Shown in pieces: positions 1-5,274 of a stretch of DNA of 7,200 nucleotides. Under the pieces are notes generated by a model, which searched no databases, had not been told where the DNA came from, and saw only the letters and a program-made list of their open reading frames with translations. A program made the position numbers and the translations under genes. The DNA comes from RGIG3009 sp045541305 (GTDB lineage: Bacteria; Bacillota; Clostridia; Oscillospirales; Acutalibacteraceae). The stretch spans positions 1 to 7,200 of the forward strand of contig JAZQIV010000084.1 of NCBI GenBank assembly GCA_045541305.1, read 5' to 3'. Each line of letters starts with the position of its first letter. Position 1 is the first letter of the stretch.

Positions 1-432
1 ACACTCATCAAACGCCATCGCAATAGTGGAGGCCAGATTGGATTGGATACGCATGCTCTCCTCCGGCCCGATAAACAACCGCCGCCCATCGATATGCGAA
101 GAGAACGTTACGCCCTCTTCCTCAATCTTGCGCAGATTTGCAAGCGAAAACACCTGGAATCCGCCGCTATCGGTCAAAATCGGCCCATCCCAGCCCGTGA
201 AAGCGTGCAAGCCACCCAACTCGCGCACCAGTTCATCACCCGGCCGCAAATGTAAATGATACGTATTGCACAGCTGCACCTGGCATTTGATATCCTTCAG
301 ATCATAAGCCGATACCGCGCCCTTGATCGCGCCGCAGGTCGCCACGTTCATAAACGCGGGGGTCTGCACCGTACCGTGTGGAGTTTCAAATTCGCCGCGG
401 CGCGCCGCACCGCTGGTTTTCAAAATCTTCAT
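1..432 (-). CDS. tgt: tRNA-guanine transglycosylase, N-terminal part (runs off the window)
   Basis: This is the first 144 codons of a bacterial tRNA-guanine transglycosylase. The enzyme swaps guanine-34 of GUN-anticodon tRNAs for preQ1, the step just before QueA acts. Reading the minus strand from the ATG at 432-430 shows the family landmarks: NTYHLHLRPG (residues 56-65), the substrate-pocket block LTDSGGFQVFSL (86-97) with Asp88 matching the catalytic-site Asp of E. coli Tgt, and AMAFDEC at the truncated end (138-144) with a second active-site Asp. The family is usually about 370-380 residues, so the nucleophilic Asp and the C-terminal zinc site lie beyond position 1. The start is supported by a Shine-Dalgarno AAGGTGAG (444-437) that overlaps the queA stop codon. 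Only 10 bases separate the two genes, so they should be co-transcribed and may be translationally coupled. Truncation is due to the window edge, not a mutation. Confidence 0.96.
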   Translation of the reverse strand, partial: MKILKTSGAARRGEFETPHGTVQTPAFMNVATCGAIKGAVSAYDLKDIKCQVQLCNTYHLHLRPGDELVRELGGLHAFTGWDGPILTDSGGFQVFSLANLRKIEEEGVTFSSHIDGRRLFIGPEESMRIQSNLASTIAMAFDEC

Positions 433-442
433 ATCTCTCACC

Positions 443-1471
443 TTATAGGATCATCATGGAATCGCCAAAGCTAAAAAACCGATACCGCTGTTCCACAGCA
501 TACCGATAGGTTTCCATGGTACTCTCATATCCCGCAAACGCGCTGACCAACATAATCAGCGTGCTTTCCGGTAAATGAAAATTGGTAATGAGTCCATCCA
601 ACACACGGAACGTATACCCGGGATAGATAAAAATATCCGTCCAACCGTCCGCTGCGTGAACCAGTCCGTCCTCACCAACACCAACGCTCTCCAATGTGCG
701 GCAGCTCGTAGTTCCCACCGCAAACACGCGCCCACCGCTTTGACGTGTTTCGTTGATAAGCTCCGCCGTTTGCTGCGATAACGCATAATGCTCGGAGTGC
801 ATTTTGTGATCTAAGATATTGTCCGCTTTCACAGGGCGGAATGTTCCCAATCCCACATGCAGCGTCACAAAGCCGATTTTAACTCCTTTTTCACGCAAAG
901 TACTCAACAATTCCGGCGTGAAATGCAAGCCGGCGGTCGGTGCCGCTGCGGAACCCACATCGCGCGAATACACGGTCTGATACCGTTCTTTATCCTGCAA
1001 TTTGTGCGTAATATAATGTGGAAGCGGCATTTCGCCAATGCGTTCCAACACCTCGTAAAAATTGCCCTCGTACAAAAACTTGACCAAACGGTTTCCGTCG
1101 GGCGTGATTTCCAACACGTCTGCGCGCAGCGCGCCATCCGCAAATGTCAAGCGATCGCCCGGCCGCGCTTTTCGACCGGGACCTGCCAGCACTTCCCACA
1201 CGTCCTGCCCTTTGGGACTCAGCAGCAGCAATTCCACCGCACCACCCGTCGGGTCACGATGCCCGTACAACCGTGCCGGTAACACGCGGCTGTCATTGAG
1301 GATCAAACAATCCCCCGCCTGCAAATATTCCGCAATATCATAGAAATGACGATCCGCCCGTTTCCCGCTTTTGCGATCCAAAACCAGCATGCGCGAATGG
1401 TCACGTGGCTCAATCGGTTCTTGTGCAATCAGTTCTTCGGGTAAATCGTAAAAAAAGTCTTGTCGTTTCAT
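443..1471 (-). CDS. queA: S-adenosylmethionine:tRNA ribosyltransferase-isomerase
   Basis: QueA transfers and isomerises the ribosyl part of S-adenosylmethionine onto preQ1-modified tRNA, giving epoxyqueuosine in the cytoplasm. The 342-residue product is the usual family length. Conserved blocks run end to end: DLPEELIAQEPIEPRDHSRM (9-28), LILNDSRVLPARLYG (56-70), SAAAPTAGLHFT (174-185), HVGLGTFRPV (205-214), VGTTSCRTLES (252-262), IYPGYTFRVLDGLITNFHLP (282-301) and the C-terminal FSFGD (333-337). The start at 1471 is preferred over an in-frame ATG at 1585. The extra 38 residues are not family-like and would cross the divergent promoter region, whereas a GGTGAG Shine-Dalgarno sits just upstream of 1471. 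The gene is first in an operon with tgt and is divergent from asd, with 115 bases between the start codons. No frameshift or missing motif is seen. Confidence 0.97.
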   Translation of the reverse strand: MKRQDFFYDLPEELIAQEPIEPRDHSRMLVLDRKSGKRADRHFYDIAEYLQAGDCLILNDSRVLPARLYGHRDPTGGAVELLLLSPKGQDVWEVLAGPGRKARPGDRLTFADGALRADVLEITPDGNRLVKFLYEGNFYEVLERIGEMPLPHYITHKLQDKERYQTVYSRDVGSAAAPTAGLHFTPELLSTLREKGVKIGFVTLHVGLGTFRPVKADNILDHKMHSEHYALSQQTAELINETRQSGGRVFAVGTTSCRTLESVGVGEDGLVHAADGWTDIFIYPGYTFRVLDGLITNFHLPESTLIMLVSAFAGYESTMETYRYAVEQRYRFFSFGDSMMIL

Positions 1472-1491
1472 GGTTCTCACCGCCGAATTTA

Positions 1492-1520
1492 TTGACATCC
1501 CAGATACATAATGGTACAAT
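1492..1520 (+). promoter_or_regulatory. Predicted strong sigma-A promoter of asd-dapA-dapB
   Basis: A perfect -35 box TTGACA (1492-1497), an exact 17-base spacer and a -10 box TACAAT (1515-1520) preceded by an extended -10 TGG (1512-1514) make a textbook vegetative promoter. The start point would be near 1527, giving a leader of about 60 bases before asd. That leader is too short for a lysine riboswitch or a T-box, so no known leader-based lysine control is visible. It lies almost entirely on the same DNA as the queA promoter. Confidence 0.82.
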
Positions 1521-1539
1521 AGGTGCAAAGAAAAGTCAA
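1511..1539 (-). promoter_or_regulatory. Predicted sigma-A promoter of queA-tgt
   Basis: On the minus strand a -35 box TTGACT (1539-1534) and a -10 box TACCAT (1516-1511) are separated by exactly 17 bases. The -35 matches consensus at 5 of 6 positions and the -10 at 4 of 6, so this looks weaker than the opposing asd promoter. Transcription should begin near 1504, leaving a leader of about 30 bases before the queA ATG. The -10 box shares positions 1515-1516 with the -10 box of the plus-strand promoter. Prediction only, from consensus matching. Confidence 0.6.
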
Positions 1540-1541
1540 GT

Positions 1542-1564
1542 CTATTCCCCTGTAAACGGGATAG
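1542..1564 (+). promoter_or_regulatory. Small imperfect inverted repeat in the asd leader
   Basis: CTATTCC (1542-1548) can pair with GGGATAG (1558-1564) through seven pairs, one of them G-U, around a 9-base loop. It falls inside the predicted asd leader RNA, some 7 bases upstream of the AGAAGG Shine-Dalgarno (1571-1576). It could be an RNA stem or a DNA operator. The stem is short and may be chance. Confidence 0.25.
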
Positions 1565-1586
1565 CAGGAAAGAAGGAAAATCCAAT

Positions 1587-2666
1587 ATGAAAACTTATAA
1601 CGTTGGTATCATCGGCTGCACCGGCATGGTCGGTCAGCGGTTCGCGACCTTGCTTGCCGAGCATCCGTGGTTTCACGTGTCGGTTTTAGCGGCCAGCCCC
1701 CGCTCCGCCGGCAAAACGTATGCGGAAGCCATCGGCAACCGCTGGGCGATGACCACTCCCATGCCGGAAGCGCTCAAAGATATGATCGTCTATGACGCTG
1801 CCGATATCGAGACCGTTGCCGGCAAAGCCGATTTCGTGTTCTGCGCGGTGGATATGCCCAAAGATCAGATCCGCGCCTTAGAAGAAGCATACGCCAAAGC
1901 GGAATGCCCCGTTGTGTCCAACAACAGCGCACACCGCGGCACCGCCGACGTTCCCATGATCATTCCGGAGCTCAACGATTCGCACATGGAGGTCATTCCT
2001 GCGCAGCGTAAGCGCCTGGGTACCACCCGCGGCTTTATCGCGGTCAAATCCAACTGCTCGCTGCAAAGCTATGTCCCCGCCCTGTTCCCGCTTTCCAAAT
2101 GGGGCATCACCAAGTCGCTGGTTTGCACGTATCAGGCCATCTCCGGCGCCGGCAAAACGTTTGAACGTTGGCCCGAAATGGTGGATAACGTGATTCCCTA
2201 TATCGGCGGCGAAGAAGAAAAATCCGAAAAAGAGCCGCTCAAAATTTGGGGTACCGTTGAAAACGGTGAGATCGTCAATGCAGCCTCTCCCGAAATCACC
2301 GCACAATGCTTGCGCGTACCGGTTTCCGACGGTCACTTTGCCGCCGTGTTCTGCAGTTTCGAAAAGAAACCCACCAAGGAAGAAATCATCGAAACCTGGA
2401 ACAATTTCAAAGGTCGCCCGCAGGAATTGGATCTGCCGAGCGCTCCCAAACAATTCCTCCACTATTTTGAGGAGGATAACATGCCGCAAGCCAACCTGCA
2501 TCGCGGCTTGGAAGGCGGTATGGCGGTTTCACTCGGCCGTTTGCGCGAAGATTCCCAGTATGATTATAAATTCGTCGGTCTGTCCCACAACACCTTGCGC
2601 GGCGCTGCCGGCGGTGCTGTCTTGTTGGCGGAACTGCTGTGCGCCGAAGGATACATGGACCGATAA
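1587..2666 (+). CDS. asd: Aspartate-semialdehyde dehydrogenase
   Basis: This enzyme reduces L-aspartyl-4-phosphate to L-aspartate 4-semialdehyde with NADPH, the branch point to lysine/diaminopimelate, threonine and methionine. The 359-residue product has the N-terminal dinucleotide-binding loop GCTGMVGQRF (10-19), the catalytic cysteine Cys157 in KSNCSLQ, the substrate-binding stretch GGEEEKSEKEPLKIWG (207-222), the catalytic-His block RVPVSDGH with His250, and the C-terminal LSHNTLRGAAGGAV (332-345). The length and the form of these motifs resemble the archaeal/fungal-like ASADH subgroup more than the E. coli-like form; this is judged from memory of the families. The ATG at 1587 has a good AGAAGG Shine-Dalgarno 10 bases upstream. 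It is first in an operon, with dapA following after 33 bases. Confidence 0.96.
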   Translation: MKTYNVGIIGCTGMVGQRFATLLAEHPWFHVSVLAASPRSAGKTYAEAIGNRWAMTTPMPEALKDMIVYDAADIETVAGKADFVFCAVDMPKDQIRALEEAYAKAECPVVSNNSAHRGTADVPMIIPELNDSHMEVIPAQRKRLGTTRGFIAVKSNCSLQSYVPALFPLSKWGITKSLVCTYQAISGAGKTFERWPEMVDNVIPYIGGEEEKSEKEPLKIWGTVENGEIVNAASPEITAQCLRVPVSDGHFAAVFCSFEKKPTKEEIIETWNNFKGRPQELDLPSAPKQFLHYFEEDNMPQANLHRGLEGGMAVSLGRLREDSQYDYKFVGLSHNTLRGAAGGAVLLAELLCAEGYMDR

Positions 2667-2699
2667 ATCCCCTGCACCATTCAAAAAGGAGGGCTGCGC

Positions 2700-3584
2700 A
2701 TGAGTAAACCCGTACTCTTTACCGGTGCCGGTGTTGCACTGGTTACCCCGATGGACAAGAACGGACGTATCAACTACGAGAAGTACCGTGAGCTGATTGA
2801 ATATCAGATCACACACGGTACCGATGCCATCATCTGCGTCGGCACCACCGGTGAAGCCCCTACTTTGGAAGACGATGAACATCTGCACGCATTCGAAGTC
2901 GCCATTGATCAAATCAACGGGCGCGTTCCCATGATTGCGGGCACCGGTTCTAACAACACCGATCACTGCATCTACATGTCCCGCGAAGCCAAAGCCATGG
3001 GTGCCGACGGTTTACTGCTGGTAACACCGTACTATAACAAAACCTCGCAGCGCGGCTTGATTCAGCACTATACCACCATCGCGAATGCGGTTGATCTGCC
3101 GATCATTCTGTACAACGTGCCCTCGCGCACCGGTGTCAACCTGCAACCCAAAACCGTTGCAGAGCTTGCCAAAATCCCCAACATTGTGGCATTAAAGCAA
3201 GCAAACAGTAATTTCTCGGAAACCGCAGAAATCGCCGCTTTGTGCGATATCACGCTGTATTCCGGTAACGACGATCAGATCGTTCCGTTATTGTCGCTTG
3301 GTGGCAAAGGCGTCATTTCCGTTTTGTCCAACGTCCTGCCGCAGGAAACGCACGATATCTGCCAAGCCTGGTTTGATGGCGATGTCCGGCGTGCGCTGGA
3401 GCTGCAATTGCAGTATTTGGACTTAGCAAACGCCTTGTTCATGGATGTCAACCCCATTCCCGTCAAGGAAGCCATGAATCAAATGGGTATGGATGTCGGC
3501 GAATGCCGTCTTCCCCTATATGGCATGACCGAGGAAATGAATGCTCGTTTGCACGACGTGTTGAAACGGCACAATTTAGTTTAA
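2700..3584 (+). CDS. dapA: 4-hydroxy-tetrahydrodipicolinate synthase
   Basis: DapA condenses pyruvate with aspartate semialdehyde, the first committed step to diaminopimelate and lysine. The 294-residue TIM-barrel protein has the usual length. The catalytic set is intact and sits at a constant +5 offset from E. coli DapA: Thr49 in GTTGE (48-52), Tyr112 in PYYNK, Tyr138 and Arg143 in LYNVPSRTG (137-145), and the Schiff-base Lys166 in VALKQAN (163-169). Positions matching the E. coli lysine-feedback site are only partly kept: His61 and Asn85 remain, but the equivalents of Ser48, His53 and Glu84 are Ala53, Asp58 and His89. Weak or absent lysine inhibition is therefore inferred. A very strong Shine-Dalgarno (AGGAGG, 2687-2692) lies 7 bases before the ATG. 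Its substrate is supplied by the upstream asd and its product goes to DapB, encoded 12 bases downstream. Confidence 0.97.
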   Translation: MSKPVLFTGAGVALVTPMDKNGRINYEKYRELIEYQITHGTDAIICVGTTGEAPTLEDDEHLHAFEVAIDQINGRVPMIAGTGSNNTDHCIYMSREAKAMGADGLLLVTPYYNKTSQRGLIQHYTTIANAVDLPIILYNVPSRTGVNLQPKTVAELAKIPNIVALKQANSNFSETAEIAALCDITLYSGNDDQIVPLLSLGGKGVISVLSNVLPQETHDICQAWFDGDVRRALELQLQYLDLANALFMDVNPIPVKEAMNQMGMDVGECRLPLYGMTEEMNARLHDVLKRHNLV

Positions 3585-3596
3585 AGGAGCTCCCTT

Positions 3597-4352
3597 ATGA
3601 CGCGTATTATTCTTTCAGGCTGCAACGGCAAAATGGGCAAAACCATCACCGCCTGCGTTGCCGATCGCACCGATTGCGAAATTGTGGCAGGCTTTGATAT
3701 CAACACCGCATCCGATAACTATCCCGTCTTTGCAGATCCTGCGGCATGCACGGTGGAAGCGGATGTTATTGTGGATTTTTCTCACCCTGCCATGCTGGAT
3801 CGCGTGTTAGCTTATGCACAGTCGCACACCCTCCCCATCGTGATCGCCACCACCGGTTTGTCGAACGATCAGCTGGATGCCATTCAAAAAGCGACTGCAC
3901 ACGTTGCGGTGTTTTCCAGTGCCAACATGTCGCTCGGTATCAGCCTGCTTGCGGAGCTTGCCAAAAAAGCGGCCGCCATTCTAGGCACGTCATTTGATGT
4001 GGAGATCATCGAAAAGCATCACAACCAAAAGATCGATGCGCCCTCCGGCACAGCACTCATGTTGGCCGATGCCGTCAAAGAAGGCTTGCCGTACGCGCCC
4101 GAATATGTCTTTGACCGCCATGCGGTTCGTCAAAAACGTGATCCGAAAGAAATCGGATTCAGTTCGATTCGCGGAGGCACCATCGTTGGTGAGCACGACG
4201 TTTTGTTCGCCGGTCACGATGAATACATTACTTTATCGCACACCGCGGCATCCAAGGGCGTTTTCGCAACGGGCGCCATCAACGCCGCCTTGTTTTTGGT
4301 CGGCAAGCCGGCAGGATACTACACCATGAAAGAATTGGTTACTCTCGCGTAA
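3597..4352 (+). CDS. dapB: 4-hydroxy-tetrahydrodipicolinate reductase
   Basis: DapB reduces the DapA product to tetrahydrodipicolinate with NAD(P)H. The 251-residue protein begins with the Rossmann loop SGCNGKMGKTI (7-17). The second strand ends in Asp34 (AGFD), an acidic residue compatible with NADH use. VDFSHP (59-64), ATTGLS (84-89) and FSSANMSLGI (106-115) follow. The catalytic segment EKHHNQKIDAPSGTAL (139-154) carries His141/His142 and Lys145, and the C-terminal TGAINAALFL (225-234) is also typical. The Shine-Dalgarno AAAGGAG (3583-3589) overlaps the dapA stop codon, and the ATG at 3597 follows 7 bases later, consistent with tight co-expression. It is the last gene of the operon and is followed at once by a strong terminator. 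Confidence 0.97.
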   Translation: MTRIILSGCNGKMGKTITACVADRTDCEIVAGFDINTASDNYPVFADPAACTVEADVIVDFSHPAMLDRVLAYAQSHTLPIVIATTGLSNDQLDAIQKATAHVAVFSSANMSLGISLLAELAKKAAAILGTSFDVEIIEKHHNQKIDAPSGTALMLADAVKEGLPYAPEYVFDRHAVRQKRDPKEIGFSSIRGGTIVGEHDVLFAGHDEYITLSHTAASKGVFATGAINAALFLVGKPAGYYTMKELVTLA

Positions 4353-4360
4353 ACAAAGCC

Positions 4361-4397
4361 AAAGACGGCACACAGAATTCTGTGTGCCGTCTTTTTT
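4361..4397. terminator. Intrinsic terminator between convergent dapB and araC-type gene
   Basis: A perfect 17-base inverted repeat (arms 4361-4377 and 4378-4394, centred on GAATTC) is followed by a run of six T (4392-4397). The GC-rich core GACGGCACACAG pairs with CTGTGTGCCGTC. On the plus strand it is a classic rho-independent terminator for asd-dapA-dapB. The stop codon of the convergent AraC-family gene (4398-4396) lies in the T run, so minus-strand transcripts also run through the stem. The T tract on that side (TTTGGCTTTG) is broken, so termination there may be weaker. Confidence 0.93.
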
Positions 4398-5190
4398 ATA
4401 AATGATTGGTAAACCGCTTGTGATAGCGATTGCGATAAGCCGTTGGCGGCATTTTTTCATGATATCGAAAGAATTTAACAAACAGATTCGAATCCTCATA
4501 CCCCAGCTCTCTTGCAATCTGATCCACTGTGTACTGACTGGTCTGCAACAGATATTTTGCCTGCTGCAACCGCTTTTCCACAATTGCTTGCTGCAGCGTC
4601 TTTCCATAGCAGTTTTTCATCACACGCGATAAATAATCCACGTTGTATCCAAAATGCTGTGCCACGCTTTGTGCATCGAGCAGCACCTCACCGTGCGAGC
4701 GAATATACTCATTCACACGCTCCGCCAACACATTTTTGGTAGAATCCTCCGTACTCTGCATCATCATTTCATAAAGCAGAATGTATAACGCAAAATCGCA
4801 ACACCCTGCAGGACACGACGGCACTTCCTGATAATGCAAAATCTGTTGTGCCGATTGTACGATGGTACTCATATTCCGCAGCATCCCGTGTTGCGGAAAC
4901 ACCGATCGAAGGAAATCGGTTTCTGACTCGCTTGAAAAATGCAACCAGTAAAACTCCACCGGCATTTCGCTCACACGTGTTCCACCGTGCAAACGATTTG
5001 GATATAGCAGCAAATACTCTCCTGCTTGCAACGCATACTCCGTTTCCTCCTCGCGTATATACACGGTTCCTTTGGTCACCACAATAATCTCGTATGTGGA
5101 AATGCTCCGCACACTGTGTATCCAGGCACTTTCGGATGCAAACAGCCCACCATGACAATATGCAACATTCAAAAAGTCGGATTTTCTCAT
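4396..5190 (-). CDS. AraC-family transcriptional regulator (cupin sensor + double HTH)
   Basis: The 264-residue product has the AraC/XylS layout. An N-terminal cupin-like sensor (about 1-110) includes EIIVVTKGTVYIREEE (34-49), QAGEYLLLYPNRLHG (55-69) and FYWLHF (80-85). A linker follows, then a C-terminal pair of helix-turn-helices: AQSVAQHFGYNVDYLSRVMK (173-192) and TVDQIARELGYEDSNLFVKF (221-240), ending in the family signature region with FRYHEKMPPTAYRNRY (241-256). Such sensors commonly bind sugars. The ligand cannot be read here, but the divergent GH127-like gene suggests an arabinose-containing saccharide. The ATG at 5190 has a GGTGGAG Shine-Dalgarno just upstream. The gene probably controls the divergent glycosidase and perhaps itself through the shared 84-base intergenic region. 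Confidence 0.92.
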   Translation of the reverse strand: MRKSDFLNVAYCHGGLFASESAWIHSVRSISTYEIIVVTKGTVYIREEETEYALQAGEYLLLYPNRLHGGTRVSEMPVEFYWLHFSSESETDFLRSVFPQHGMLRNMSTIVQSAQQILHYQEVPSCPAGCCDFALYILLYEMMMQSTEDSTKNVLAERVNEYIRSHGEVLLDAQSVAQHFGYNVDYLSRVMKNCYGKTLQQAIVEKRLQQAKYLLQTSQYTVDQIARELGYEDSNLFVKFFRYHEKMPPTAYRNRYHKRFTNHL

Positions 5191-5210
5191 ATTATCTCCA
5201 CCCCGTTTCC

Positions 5211-5239
5211 TTGAACACAGGCTTTGAAAGAATTATATT
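5211..5239 (+). promoter_or_regulatory. Predicted sigma-A promoter of the GH127-like gene
   Basis: TTGAAC (5211-5216), a 17-base spacer and TATATT (5234-5239) form a plausible promoter with start near 5246 and a leader of about 29 bases. The -35 matches consensus at 4 of 6 positions, so activator help is conceivable. The leader contains the GAGGGGGT Shine-Dalgarno (5261-5268). Confidence 0.6.
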
Positions 5240-5253
5240 TGATTTAGAAAGAA
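5223..5253. repeat. 10-bp near-direct repeat at 21-bp spacing, candidate AraC-type operator
   Basis: TTTGAAAGAA (5223-5232) and TTAGAAAGAA (5244-5253) match at 9 of 10 positions and start exactly 21 bases apart, two helical turns, the spacing typical of AraC-family half-sites. They flank the overlapping -10 boxes. Binding here would more readily repress than activate the plus-strand promoter. The region is A-rich, which raises the odds of a chance match. Confidence 0.4.
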
Positions 5254-5260
5254 AAATCAA
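5232..5260 (-). promoter_or_regulatory. Predicted sigma-A promoter of the AraC-family gene
   Basis: On the minus strand TTGATT (5260-5255) and a perfect -10 box TATAAT (5237-5232) are 17 bases apart. Transcription should start near 5225, giving a leader of about 35 bases. The -10 shares positions 5234-5237 with the -10 of the plus-strand promoter, so both polymerases cannot bind at once. Confidence 0.65.
5239..5260. repeat. Inverted repeat TTGATTT-N8-AAATCAA over the promoter pair
   Basis: Perfect 7-base arms (5239-5245 and 5254-5260) are separated by 8 bases. The right arm contains the -35 box of the AraC-type gene and the left arm abuts the plus-strand -10. It could bind a dimeric regulator. 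It overlaps one copy of the direct repeat, so the two may be alternative readings of one operator. Confidence 0.35.
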
Positions 5261-5274
5261 GAGGGGGTATTGCG

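Noticed and set aside
857..1282. Plus-strand open frame (about 141 codons) inside queA
   Set aside because: Antisense to well-conserved queA motifs and with no family-like features; a by-product of codon composition.
1472..1585. N-terminal extension of QueA from the in-frame ATG at 1585
   Set aside because: The extra 38 residues are not family-like and overlie both predicted promoters; the ATG at 1471 has its own Shine-Dalgarno and gives the usual 342-residue length.
1521..1586. Lysine riboswitch or T-box leader upstream of asd
   Set aside because: The leader is only about 60 bases with one weak stem; a lysine riboswitch needs well over 150 bases, and no T-box sequence is present.
1878..2501. 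Long minus-strand open frame (about 207 codons) antisense to asd
   Set aside because: It is a shadow of the asd coding frame, with no Shine-Dalgarno and no recognisable domain, and asd itself has every family motif.
4371..4384. GAATTC-centred palindrome as a transposon end or recombination site
   Set aside because: The whole perfect inverted repeat plus T run is fully explained as a rho-independent terminator behind dapB; there are no target duplications or transposase.
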